NCBI GenBank assembly: GCA_964034945.1
Contig: OZ035960.1
Coordinates: 67,177,936-67,241,935, forward strand
Origin: Chrysopilus asiliformis
Lineage: Eukaryota; Arthropoda; Insecta; Diptera; Rhagionidae
Direction of reading: 5' to 3'
Length of the DNA stretch: 64,000 nucleotides
Shown here in pieces: positions 44,914 through 56,168 of this stretch; the stretch's first letter is position 1; each line of letters starts with the position of its first letter. Below the pieces are notes generated by a model that was not told the DNA's origin, searched no databases, and was given only the letters and a program-made list of their open reading frames with translations. The position numbers and the translations under genes are program-made.

Positions 44914-45297
44914 CTGGGGAGGATGTTCAATGACAGCAAATATATTCCAAATTATTTTCATTTAAATTTATATTTAATTTTATTTTCATTCAAGTTAAAA
45001 TTATATTCAATTTTATTTAATTGCATTATCAGCAAAAATTGTATACTCGTGAGTTTTCATATGCAAAGAAGTCATAATTTCAGTCGGATGAATTTGACAC
45101 CGATCAAGTTTCTTTGCATTTGATAACGAACGAATTTTCTTTAAATTTGGCATCTGTCATGTATTTCCATGTTTTTCATAAAGTAAAATAATGCCGATCT
45201 GGCTTTTTGTAAATATTGTATAAAAGACCAAAATTAATTTAATAAAGTTTCAGTTTATCTTTTAACTCGAATCAGTGCTTTTCATTCACTAAAAATC
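44914..45297 (+). repeat. Polypurine tract and probable 3' LTR of element D
   Basis: PPT CTGGGGAGGA (44914-44923), then TGTTCAATGACAGC. A TATA box TATAAAAG (45219-45226) and AATAAAG (45241) follow, as in an LTR. The proposed end is CA at 45296-45297. There is no 5' LTR, gag or pol of D in the window, so the border is inferred. Confidence 0.55.
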
Positions 45298-45401
45298 ATT
45301 CCTTTTACATTGTGTATCGGTTTAAAACCTTTGCACAACTCAACAAGAATTTTGGTGTAACACCAAAACTCAATCCACCCACAGACAAAAGAGTCTGAAG
45401 A

Positions 45402-45785
45402 TAAACAAGGATAATGCAAATATCCTTTTTCCTGTTTTTCCTGGGAACAATCGACCTTAGGGGGTTTTTGGAGTCGCTGATCACGAATCCGGTTTAGGAA
45501 TTTCAAAATTCTAACCGAAAAGTCCTGTAAGGATAACGCAAATGTCATTTTTCCAATTTTTCTTGAAACAATTGACACTAAGGGGGTTTGAGGTCGCTGA
45601 TCGCGAATCCGGTGTTCGATTTTTCAAATGCTAAACGTAAGGTCCTGTAAGGATAACGGAAATGTCCTTTTTCCAATTTTTCTTGCAAAAACAGGCTTTG
45701 GGAGGTTTTCAGGGTTGCTTATCATGAATCTGGAGTTAGAATTTCAAAATTCGAAACGGAAGGTCCCGTAAAGATAACATTTTTT
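45402..45785. repeat. Diverged 120-bp repeat, three copies
   Basis: Copies share GGTCCTGTAAGGATAA, TCCTTTTTCCAATTTTTC and GGTCGCTGATCACGAATCCG. The same unit forms the tighter array at 47723-48215 and a single copy near 59440-59575. Confidence 0.75.
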
Positions 45786-45840
45786 CCCAAAACTTTTTAA
45801 GTTATTTATGGTTTTTTGGCATTCTAAAATTTATACAAAA

Positions 45841-45904
45841 AAGCTGGTGTCTGTCTCGTAGAGACGGCCAGAAGACGTGGATCCCCCTACAACGATTGCC
45901 AATC
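45841..45904. repeat. Conserved GTCTGTCTCGTAGAGACGG motif
   Basis: GGTGTCTGTCTCGTAGAGAC is followed by GGCCAGAAGACGTGGATCC. The same 60-bp segment occurs at 53518-53575 and inverted at 53960-54025. It contains the short palindrome GTCTCGTAGAGAC. Confidence 0.7.
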
Positions 45905-45913
45905 AATAGCTGC

Positions 45914-46335
45914 TTTTTTTTAATGATCCGGATAACAGATCCATATGGATCATTAAAAAAATGAATGAGAAATTATTGTGGATTTGAATTTGTTTTTAGG
46001 CTATACTGTAACTCGTATGTTGTGGCAATAGCCTTTAAAATCGCAAAACCTCTCAAAACTCATGTCATTACCAGCTAGAATAGTTATAGTTATTTTCCTC
46101 GCCACCAGGTTTTTTCCCGTTTTAGGGCAATAGCCTTCATGCGATGGAAATAGTACTCAATATCCATACACCTATGAAACCCCAAAACGTAAGCTGTGAC
46201 ACGAACCGAGGGAAGTTTTTAATTTCCCATTGGTCTGTATACTGAGCGGATCATGGATCCCGATAATACTTGGTTTACGAATTTGTATGAGAGTTAATCC
46301 GGATCTCTGATCGGATCATTAAAAAAAAACAGCTT
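45914..46335. mobile_element. MITE with GATCCGGAT ends, copy 2
   Basis: Ends AGCTGCTTTTTTTTAATGAT and GGATCATTAAAAAAAAACAG. The interior matches 3544-3984 with substitutions. Confidence 0.65.
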
Positions 46336-46830
46336 ATATATTTAAAAGGCAAAGCGTTTTTGTATGGATTTCTTTCGACAGAGCTCCTGCAGTTTCTATT
46401 GAACCGATTTTGATGATTCTTTTTTTAAATGAAAGCTCTATAGCTGTAGATATGTCCGTTTTACTTTTTTTTCCCCATTTTTAATAATACTTTATTAGTT
46501 ATTTGCCTTTCAAAATTATCAATATGCCGCTAACTATGCCTTCAATGTTAACACAACATTCCGTACTATCTGATCAGCGCAGTGAGTTAGAAGTTGGACT
46601 ACCATGCGCCAGGCACCGGGTTCAATTCTTATCGGTGACAAAATTATTATTTTTTTCAATTTTTTTTTTTATTTATTTACTTTTGACGTGGATACGTCTT
46701 GGATTTTGGTTATGGGGGTACAAATTAGAAAATCGGCTTGCTGCCATGATAACAAATTTGCAATCGATGAAACTCGATAGTTTGTGGTGACATCCGAACA
46801 GAATCTGTGTCATAAGATCCGGCCTACATT
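46330..46830 (+). repeat. TATATATTTAAAAGGCAAAG module with tRNA-like box
   Basis: It begins TATATATTTAAAAGGCAAAG, then TATGGATTTCTTTCGACAGA and AAATGAAAGCTCTATAGCTG. A tRNA-like end follows (GATCAGCGCAGTGAGTTAG; B-box-like GGGTTCAATTCT near 46618). The same module recurs at 57855 and 59577, and inside the palindrome arms. Confidence 0.65.
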
Positions 46831-47244
46831 AAAGCATTGTTTAGGGTATTTTGTTATGTTAAACTATGTTCAATTATCTTTTTAAGAATCAAAATCTAAA
46901 TTTTCACTGCCGCTGTTATGCTGTGTTTGCTGCTTGTAGTACAGATTTCACATTTATACTCTTTTTATGTTTTCTTTGTGGTATTGAATATTTGGAAGAG
47001 AACACGACGAAGTATGTTGAGGTTGAGTGTAAGCTTTTACTCTTGATTGTTTCTCTTCTCTATATGGGTTGTTCTGGTTCTGGAAATTCATTTTACTTGA
47101 TTGTTTCTCTTGATTGCCCAGTGTTTCCTTTAATGTCTGTACACGAGTTGTATGAGCAGGCGGATTGTGTTTAAGATTTTAGTTGCTGTAAATTGAAATT
47201 GCTTTGTTGTTTTTATCGTGTATTTTATTTTATTTTGATTTTTA
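46831..47244. other. Unassigned
   Basis: One short frame with hydrophobic residues but no recognisable family, and no conserved counterpart in the window. Confidence 0.3.
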
Positions 47245-47580
47245 ACCGACTTCCAAAAAGGAAAAGGTTCTCAATTCCACCTGAATATTTTTTTTTGAAG
47301 TGAAAACTTCTTTAGCGGCGTTGTGAGTGATTTCAAACTCGATGAAACGAAAAAGCGACAGTAAAAAGAGATAGGATATTTTAGCCTACGAGAAAGTGAG
47401 ATAGAATACAGATGGGTGCCAGTCAATTTATCGTAAACAAGATTGATGGAAAGGGGGAAGGGGTAGGGGAAGGGGAAGAGGGCGGGGTACGGGAAGGGAA
47501 AGGGGAGAAGTGTTAGGAGGGAGGAAGTGGAGAGAGGAGGCGATAAATTATGTTTCGTCATAAATTGCAATATATACATA
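47245..47580. repeat. AACCGACTTCCAAAAAGG repeat and G-rich tract
   Basis: TTTTAACCGACTTCCAAAAA then GGTTCTCAATTCCACCTGAA, a wording common in insect repeats; reversed at 50078-50118. A G-run series (GGGGGAAGGGGTAGGGGAAG, 47453 onward) has the pattern of a G-quadruplex with 2-nt loops. Confidence 0.6.
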
Positions 47581-47720
47581 TCTACTCGTATATAAATAAA
47601 AATGGATGTTTTATTGTTTGTCTGTCTGCCTGAGATTACAAAACTCAAGAACTACTGGACCGATTTTTATGCGGTTTTTTGCAAAATAATCTGTGTTGCC
47701 AGGAGCACGTTTTTAGCTAT
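47581..47720 (+). mobile_element. Helitron-like 5' end
   Basis: TCTACTCGTATATAAATAAA then AATGGATGTTTTATTGTTTG, TCTGTCTGCCTGAGATTAC and ACTACTGGACCGATTTTTAT. This is the standard wording of arthropod Helitron 5' ends, preceded by A. Confidence 0.55.
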
Positions 47721-47722
47721 GT

Positions 47723-48215
47723 AGATTTTCAAAATTCGAAACGGAAGGTCCTGTAAGAATAATGAAAATATCGTTTTTCCCATTTTTCCCCGGAAAAATT
47801 TCATTTTAGGGTTTTTGGGGTCGTTGATCACGAATCCGGTATTAGATTTTCAAAATTCGAAACGGAAGGTCCTGTAAGGATAATGAAAATATCCTTTTTC
47901 CCATTTTTCCCCGGAAAAATTTGCATTTTAGGGTTTCTGGGGTCGCTGATCACGAATCCGATATTAGATTTTCAAAATTCGAAACGGAAGGTCCTGTAAG
48001 GATAATGAAAATATCCTTTTTATCATTTTTCCCCGGAAAAATTTGCATTTTAGGGTTTTTGGGGTCGCTGATCACGAATCCGGTATTAGATTTTCAAAAT
48101 TCGAAACGGAAGGTCCTGTAAGGATAATGAAAATATCCTTTTTCCCATTTTCCCCGGAAAAATTTGCATTTTAGGGTTTTTGGGGTCGCTGATCACGAAT
48201 CCGGTATTAGATTTT
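47723..48215 (+). repeat. Tandem array of a ~122-bp unit, four copies
   Basis: Units start GATTTTCAAAATTCGAAACG at 47723, 47843, 47966 and 48089, with a truncated fifth at 48210. Each has GGAAGGTCCTGTAAGGATAA and GGGGTCGCTGATCACGAATC. Copies are very similar to each other, unlike the older set at 45402-45785. Confidence 0.9.
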
Positions 48216-48376
48216 CAATAAAAATATAATATGACTTTTGAACTTGGTACCAATATTATAATAAATAAACGCTATAACTATCCCACACCTGATACCGCAT
48301 TCGTCTCATTCTCTCGCTGTTTAGTTTTCCTAAGGTTTCACTTCTACCGCGTGTGCACTGCACACACATGTTTTTT

Positions 48377-50070
48377 TTTAAATGTATGTTCACGCCTAAC
48401 TTTTTACTGGGTGGACCGATTGTGGTCATCCAAAAGAGAAAGTTGTAGAGAAAGTTCCTGGTTGGGCCCTGGTTCATTCATGGGCAAAAATAGACCTTTA
48501 GGGGGGGTACCCCCCATACAAATGAAATCGTTTTTTCCGAATTTCTCAAAAACGGTGCATTTTATCAAAAAAGTCTAAGAACAAAAGTTATTTAGAATAT
48601 GATTCTACATAAAACTCCCATACATCAAAATCCGATTGGAATAAATTTTAAAAAATCTGATTGGAAAGTTCGACTTCAAAGTGTAATTTTGGTACAAATG
48701 CTCAAATTAAGATACCAATATCACCATACAGGTTTTCAATAATTGCCAGATTGGCAATTATAGCTTTTGTTATGTTTTTACGTTGTGTTCAATACAACAC
48801 AAGGAAGGTTCTTTTATATATTTCCCCCGTGTTAACCTACCCCTTCAAACCCCTCCCTGCTTGGGATATCGAGTAAAATTCTTTGTATTGTGTTCAGTAC
48901 AATATCTGGAAGATTCTTTTAGATATTTCTCATCTGCGGACTTATCCTCTCAAATCCTTTGTAATTTTACCTATATTAAAAATTAAAACTAAAAACGTTC
49001 GAAAAAAAAAAAAAATTCTAAAAAAAATAAAACCGACTAAAAAAAAAAAAAATTTTCTAAAAAAAATAAAACCGACTTTAAAAAAAACTGAAAAGAGAAA
49101 AAAGCACTAAAAAGAAAAAAATAATTTCAAACTATGTCCATTAATAGCGTATTTAAAATTCGGCTTTTTTGGAGTGGCGTTAAATTTACACTAAATAAAA
49201 TCGTTGTAAAATTTCTATTGTCAAGTTTCGCACAAAATCAATTTGTACATGGAGACAAAAAATAGGATAGATTTCTACAAAAAATAGTAACATATGAGAT
49301 AGTGGGCTTTTTTATAGCGATTGCTTAAAAATAGGGAATCCAATTTGGGACATAAAAGAACTTAGTTTTGGTGCTTCTAAGAGCCGTGTCTATAGTTAAT
49401 CTGTTTGACAACAAAATTTTTGGAGTCGATCTTAGTTCTTAGTTAGCCTTAAGGGTTAGAAAGTATGTAAACGATTAGCCTTAAGGGTTAGAAAGTATGT
49501 AATTTATTTTAGTTGCAAATTTAACGCCACTCCAAAAAAGCCGAATTTTAAATACGCTATTAATGGACATAGTTTGAAATTATTTTTTTCTTTTTAGTGC
49601 TTTTTTCTCTTTTCAGTTTTTTTTTAAAGTCGGTTTTATTTTTTTTAGAAATTTTTTTTTTTATTTCGAACGTTTTTAGCTATAATTGCCAATCTGGCAA
49701 TTATTGAAAACCTGTATGGTGATATTGGTATCTTAATTTGAGCATTTGTACCAAAATTACACTTTGAAGACGAACTTTCCAATAAGATTTTTTAAAATTT
49801 ATTCCAATCGGATTTTGATGTATGGGAGTTTTATGTAGAATCATATTCTAAATAACTTTTGTTCTTGGACTTTTTTGATAAGATGCACCGTTTTTGAGAA
49901 ATTCGGAAAAAAACGTTTTCGTTTGTATGGGGGGTACCCCCCTAATGGTCCATTTTTGCCCATGAATGAACCAGGGCCCAACCAGGAACTTTCTCTACAA
50001 CTTTCTCTTTGGGATGACCAAAATCGGTCCACCCAGTGAAAAGTTAGGCGTGAACATACATTAAAAAAAA
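48377..50070. repeat. Inverted pair of DINE-like halves around other elements
   Basis: 48377-48778 and 49679-50070 are inverted copies of about 395 bp (GGGTGGACCGATTGTGGTCA, CCTGGTTGGGCCCTGGTTCA, ATTGCCAGATTGGCAAT). Their spacer holds the 49085-49622 element and unique sequence 48779-49084. Confidence 0.75.
49085..49622. mobile_element. Short element with ~105-bp terminal inverted repeats, copy 1
   Basis: Its ends read AACTGAAAAGAGAAAAAAGC and continue AAACTATGTCCATTAATAGC, AAAATTCGGCTTTTTTGGAG and TGGCGTTAAATTT, mirrored at the right. The ~320-bp middle (AGGGTTAGAAAGTATGTAA twice) is non-coding. Confidence 0.75.
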
Positions 50071-50113
50071 TATATTCAGGTGGAATTGAGAACCTTTTCC
50101 TTTTTGGAAGTCG

Positions 50114-50660
50114 GTTAAAAAACTGAAAAGAGAAAAAAGCACTAAAAAGAAAAAAATAATTTCAAACTATGTCTATTAATAGCGTATTTAAAATTCGGCT
50201 TTTTTGGAGTGGCGTTAAATTTGCAACTAAAAAAATTACATACTTTCTAACCCTTAAGGCTAATCTTTACATACTTTCTAACCCTTAAGGCTAACTAAGA
50301 ACTAAGATCGACTCCAAAAATTTTGTTGTCAAACAGATTAACTATAGATACGGCTCTTAGAAGCACCAAAACTAAGTTCTTTTATGTCCCAAATTGGATT
50401 CCCTATTTTTAAGCAATCGCTATAAAAAAGCCCACTGTCTCATATGTTACTATTTTTTGTAGAAATCTATCCTATTTTTTGTCTCCATGTACAAATTGAT
50501 TTTGTGCGAAACTTGACAATAGAAATTTTACAACGATTTTATTTAGTGTAAATTTAACGCCACTCCAAAAAGCCGAATTTTAAATACGCTATTAATGGAC
50601 ATAGTTTGAAATTATTTTTTTCTTTTTAGTGCTTTTTTCTCTTTTCAGTTTTTTTTAAAG
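50114..50660. mobile_element. Same element, copy 2, opposite orientation
   Basis: Same terminal repeats as 49085-49622 with the middle inverted (TACTTTCTAACCCTTAAGGC twice). The pair plus the flanking DINE-like halves make this a complex inverted region. AACCGACTT-type words lie at the outer edges of both. Confidence 0.75.
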
Positions 50661-50966
50661 TCGGTTTTATTTTTTTTATTTGTTTTTCATCTATGGACGT
50701 TTTCATGAATGCAAGTTCTAACCCAGTTATATGTTATTCGTTTAGTTAGTTTACTTTCGCAAATTACTGAACAACTAAGTATTACGGGTAGATGGAAGAA
50801 AATGTTTTGTGCAATTTGCGCAACTTCCGAGTATATTTATGAAACAGCCCTATAACATTTTAGAATTAAACATTTGTTCGTTATGTTGCAAGTGAAATTT
50901 GATTTTTAGGTACAAGATGCCAAAATTCACCAAACGGAAAGGCACATCTCGTAATGGGCACTTTAT
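50661..50966. other. Unassigned
   Basis: No gene or repeat recognised. Confidence 0.3.
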
Positions 50967-51048
50967 ACGTTCAATATATTGAACAATATTTTGGTTGTGT
51001 TCAATATATTGAACAATATTTTGGTTGTGTTCAATATATTGAACGTGT
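50967..51048. repeat. 30-bp repeat with palindrome GTTCAATATATTGAAC, three motifs
   Basis: The 16-bp palindrome is at 50969-50984, 50999-51014 and 51029-51044, separated by AATATTTTGGTTGT. The same pair, inverted, lies at the centre of the large palindrome (53744-53759 and 53774-53789). Confidence 0.9.
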
Positions 51049-52679
51049 TTTAAATATATAGATTATATAAAAAAAAAGAAATCTTCCTTTTTCGACTAAA
51101 AAAACTCCCGAACTCAACCGTTCCACGCTAAATCTCAAGCAAGAAGAATCTCTTTCTTTTCTATTTGATAACTTTTTCTAAATTCCGCTAGTCTCCAATT
51201 TCAATCGAGGCATTGTTTTAGATTGCTTATTGTTCGATGTCAGGCTAATTGTTATTCGGATTCGTTATACAAATTTGAAAAATGGGTTTATTGGAATATT
51301 TGAAAAAAGTTAACTGGCAACTAAAACATTTCGTGGAATATTCAGGGATTTGAAACCTTTTTACGAATTGCAGTTGTCGTTGCCGAAACAACGATCGTTA
51401 CAAAGTAAAGTGCACACATCTACAGATAGAGAGCTTTCATTTAAAAAAAGAATAATCAAAATTGATTTTAAGCTGGAGCTGTGTCGAAAGAAATACATGC
51501 AAATTCGCTTTGCCTTTTAAATATATAGATGAGTCCCGATCTTAATAACACGGATCGCAGCTGGGCGTTTAATGAAGGGGTAAAATACCCATGCTCGAAG
51601 CCAGGGTTGCTGGTGCCAAGGTTTTGATTTTTTAATTTAATTTTTTTTTCATTTAGTTAAAACAAATTTTTTTCTTTGTGATTTTTGTGTTTTTTTTTTT
51701 GTATGTGAAAACTGTTTAAAACAAAAATAGAGGCACTAATTATATACCGAAAACGATTTTGATCAGATTTTCACCATTGTCCGTGATGATAATATTTTAT
51801 GACTGAAGTTAGCTTGCCCGTGAGGAGGCTGGAAAAACTAATTGGGTATTAGAGTTTTAAAATTCAAAACCGAAAGTCTTGAAGCGAACACGTTTATTTT
51901 CTAAAAGTTATTTCTGGAAGTTTTTTGTGCAAAAAAAAACTTTAGGCCGACAACGATGGGTCTGCATCTAGTAAAATATTATTAAAAATTGGTGGAAAAG
52001 TAAAATGGACATATCTGAAGATAGAGAGCTCTCTTTTTTTAAAAAAAGGATCATCAAAATCGGAGCCGCTGGAGCTCTGCGGAAAGAAATCCAAACAAAA
52101 CCGATTTGCCTTTTAAATATATAGATTCGTGATCAGCGACCCCAAAAACCCCCCGAGTGATACTTTTCAGCATCTTTTACCCCCCGTTCACCCCCTTAGC
52201 GCTAAAATTTCGAAACATCGCGCCTGAGGGGGCGCCAACGCGATGGTTGGGACATATTCTGAAAGTTTCAAGTCTCTATCTTCAGGGATTTGGGCTGGAT
52301 TTTATATATGAGGCGTTAAAAGCTAGAGTGGACCAAGCCACATAATCGAGTTTTTGAAGCTTTTCCACTTTTGTACTATTATTGACTGTAAATTTTTGGA
52401 AAAAAAAATTTCTGTGGACTTTATTACTCAATGTTGAAATGTTCTTTTCTGCATCCAAACATTTTTATCTAAAAACTCACTCGCAATAGTGATTCAAACA
52501 CAAGAAAAATTCACGATTTCGACATGTGGATTGGTCCACTCTAGCTTTTAACGCCTCATATAGAGAAGATGGTTTTCACTTTTTCCAATAAAAGACGATG
52601 CGTAACAGATATTTTTAATTTTACGTTTAAAAAGCTCAATTTCAAAAAAAAAATAATAAAATAAAAATATTTTACCACC

Positions 52680-52740
52680 GCTCAGAATTGAACCCGTACT
52701 TGGCGCGATGCAGTTTACACTTATTCAGTAGTAAGAATAT
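52680..52740 (-). other. tRNA-like B-box module
   Basis: On the minus strand GAATAAGTGTAAACTGCATC is followed by GCGCCAAGTACGGGTTCAAT TCT with tRNA-like spacing. The mirror copy in the right arm is near 56183-56240. Confidence 0.4.
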
Positions 52741-53397
52741 AAATTTTAAAGATAAATTAAGTAATAAAAAACAGGCAGTCATTGGGGACTGCCAACAGAA
52801 GTTAAAACAATAATATATGTAAGGTAATAATTATTTTGTCGTATATTTATATCTATATATTTTTCAACCTGAAATTTTGAAAATATGTGCTAATAAGCAG
52901 TAAATTTCAAATAAAAGTCAATATGCATATTAAGGTTTGAATTCCTGAGCAGCACATGATTTTCTTATACAACAAATAGCTAGAGATATTTAATTTTGTC
53001 TGTATAAGAATGCCACGTGCTGTTCAGACATTTTCTGTCTCAATTTATTTTGCTGTATGATATTTTCCAAAAAAAATCGATTTTTTGTTAATTTGCTGTA
53101 TGATATTTTCCAAAAAAAATCGTTTTTTTGTTATGTAAGAAAGTCATGTGCTATTCAGAAATTTCCTCGCTAATTTTATTTTGCTCTGTACTGTCTTCCA
53201 AAAAAAAAAATCGATTTTTTCTGTATAAAAAAATCAAATGAAAACAAATCAGCATTCTTAAGCTGTTAAATTAGCATGTCGGTGACGCGAACTCATAAGA
53301 TTTTACCCATTCAAAAATCGCCCAACGCGCCTAAAGAAGTATAATATAAATAAAATAAATAATTTAAGGTCAAAAAAAAATTTAAAAAAAAACATTT

Positions 53398-53462
53398 TGT
53401 CACCACTCGGAATCGAACCCGCACATCTGGCGCATTGTAGTCTAACACTTATTCAGGAGTAA
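53398..53462 (-). other. tRNA-like B-box module with perfect B box
   Basis: On the minus strand GTTAGACTACAATGCGCCAG then GGGTTCGATTCC. Mirror copy at 54085-54135; related plus-strand copies at 58265-58310 and 60012-60060. Confidence 0.5.
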
Positions 53463-54803
53463 AAATGTAAACTTAAAGATAAATTAAGTAATAAAATATT
53501 AAAAAAGCAAGGTGTCTGTCTCGCAGAGACGGCCAGAAGACGTGGATCCGCCTACAACGATCGCCAATAGATATTTTAAGTAAGAAATTTTAGTGAAAAG
53601 GAAACTAAAGACACAATTTGATTGACCGTAATGTTACGTTTAGACCTGCCTTACACGTTCAATATTTTTGCTTCAATATATTGAAGGGTATTCAAAATCG
53701 TATGGATCGCTTCAATATTTTTGCTTCAATATAGTCCTTACACGTTCAATATATTGAACACAACCAAAATATTGTTCAATATATTGAACGTGTAAGGACT
53801 ATATTGAAGCAAAAATATTGAAGCGATCCATACGATTTTGAATACCCTTCAATATATTGAAGCAAAAATATTGAACGTGTAAGGCAGGTCTAAACGTAAC
53901 ATTACGGTCAATCAAATTGTGTCTTTAGTTTCCTTTTCACTAAAATTTCTTACTTAAAATATCTATTGGCGATCGTTGTAGGCGGATCCACGTCTTCTGG
54001 CCGTCTCTGCGAGACAGACACCTCGCTTTTTTAATATTTTATTACTTAATTTATCTTTAAGTTTACATTTTTACTCCTGAATAAGTGTTAGACTACAATG
54101 CGCCAGATGTGCGGGTTCGATTCCGAGTGGTGACAAAATGTTTTTTTTTTAAATTTTTTTTTGACCTTAAATTATTTATTTTATGTATATTATACTTCTT
54201 TAGGCGCGTTAGGCGATTTTTGAATGGGTAAAATCTTATGAGTTCGCGTCACCGACATGCTAATTTAACAGCTTAAGAATGCTGATTTGTTTTCATTTGA
54301 TTTTTTTATACAGAAAAAAATCGATTTTTTTTTTGGAAGACAGTACAGAGCAAAATAAAATTAGCGAGGAAATTTCTGAATAGCACATGACTTTCTTACA
54401 TAACAAAAAAACGATTTTTTTGGAAAATATCATACAGCAAATTAACAAAAAATCGATTTTTTTTGGAAAATATCATACAGCAAAATAAATTGAGACAGAA
54501 AATGTCTGAACAGCACGTGGCATTCTTATACAGACAAAATTAAATATCTCTAGCTATTTGTTGTATAAGAAAATCATGTGCTGCTCAGGAATTCAAACCT
54601 TAATATGCATATTGACTTTTATTTGAAATTTACTGCTTATTAGCACATATTTTCAAAATTTCAGGTTGAAAAATATATAGATATAAATACACGACAAAAT
54701 AATTATTACCTTACATATATTATTGTTTTCACTTCTGTTGGCAGTCCCCAATGACTGCCTGTTTTTTATTACTTAATTTATCTTTAAAATTTATATTCTT
54801 ACT

Positions 54804-56168
54804 ATTTTGTTTTAACCATTGAAACATTCCTGATTCATGGCTTTTACTCGACCTTATTAGCATTGAATTCTGTTTTGGAATTTCTCGGCTTACAGGTCAA
54901 AAAATATAACAAAAAGTTATATTATTTTTGTGGATGTTTTCACATCCGATAAATTCCCCCCAACAGGTCGGGCATGTCTGCCCTGAAACCCATCAGGAGC
55001 CTGTTTCTAGTATGGAAGCTGGCTCACCGTCATCAGAGCCTGCTTTACCAGCTTCCACGCAGGCTTACAGGATTTTGGTGGGGAAAGACTCAACTCGAGT
55101 CTTATACCCCGATTGCCACAGACCCCACACGAATTATGAGGGAAGGCAAAATTAGCTCCATCAAGCCAGAGCAACTTTACTATTTTGTTTTAACCATTGA
55201 AACATTCCTGATTCATGGCTTTTACTCGACCTTATTAGCATTGAATTCTGTTTTGGAATTTCTCGGCTTACAGGTCAAAAAATATAACAAAAAGTTATAT
55301 TATTTTTGTGGATGTTTTCACATCCGATAAATTCCCCCCAACAGGTCGGGCATGTCTGCCCTGAAACCCATCAGGAGCCTGTTTCTAGTATGGAAGCTGG
55401 CTCACCGTCATCAGAGCCTGCTTTACCAGCTTCCACGCAGGCTTACAGGATTTTGGTGGGGAAAGACTCAACTCGAGTCTTATACCCCGATTGCCACAGA
55501 CCCCACATTTTGCCTTCCCTCATAATTCGTGTGGGGTCTGTGGCAATCGGGGTATAAGACTCGAGTTGAGTCTTTCCCCACCAAAATCCTGTAAGCCTGC
55601 GTGGAAGCTGGTAAAGCAGGCTCTGATGACGGTGAGCCAGCTTCCATACTAGAAACAGGCTCCTGATGGGTTTCAGGGCAGACATGCCCGACCTGTTGGG
55701 GGGAATTTATCGGATGTGAAAACATCCACAAAAATAATATAACTTTTTGTTATATTTTTTGACCTGTAAGCCGAGAAATTCCAAAACAGAATTCAATGCT
55801 AATAAGGTCGAGTAAAAGCCATGAATCAGGAATGTTTCAATGGTTAAAACAAAATAGTAAAGTTGCTCTGGCTTGATGGAGCTAATTTTGCCTTCCCTCA
55901 TAATTCGTGTGGGGTCTGTGGCAATCGGGGTATAAGACTCGAGTTGAGTCTTTCCCCACCAAAATCCTGTAAGCCTGCGTGGAAGCTGGTAAAGCAGGCT
56001 CTGATGACGGTGAGCCAGCTTCCATACTAGAAACAGGCTCCTGATGGGTTTCAGGGCAGACATGCCCGACCTGTTGGGGGGAATTTATCGGATGTGAAAA
56101 CATCCACAAAAATAATATAACTTTTTGTTATATTTTTTGACCTGTAAGCCGAGAAATTCCAAAACAGA
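54804..56168. mobile_element. G+C-richer tandem and palindromic insert in the right arm
   Basis: Two direct 378-bp units (54804-55181, then 55182 on) are followed by inverted copies about a 24-bp loop at 55507-55530. Units contain CCCCAACAGGTCGGGCATGT and GGTGGGGAAAGACTCAACTC. The last inverted unit is truncated. AATTTATATTCTTACT (16 bp) occurs on both sides (54788-54803 and 56168-56183), like a long target duplication. Open frames of 75-118 codons recur because the unit repeats; they have no known domain. Confidence 0.8.

Noticed and set aside
46866..47174. 102-codon frame with hydrophobic stretches
   Set aside because: No homologue recognised, no supporting context; probably chance in T-rich DNA.
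47723..48215. Regular array considered as CRISPR
   Set aside because: Units are contiguous 122-bp satellites without unique spacers.
54928..56109. Repeated frames of 75-118 codons in both strands
   Set aside because: Same unit copied four times; no domain, and the frames are broken differently at each copy end. Kept only as a repeat.
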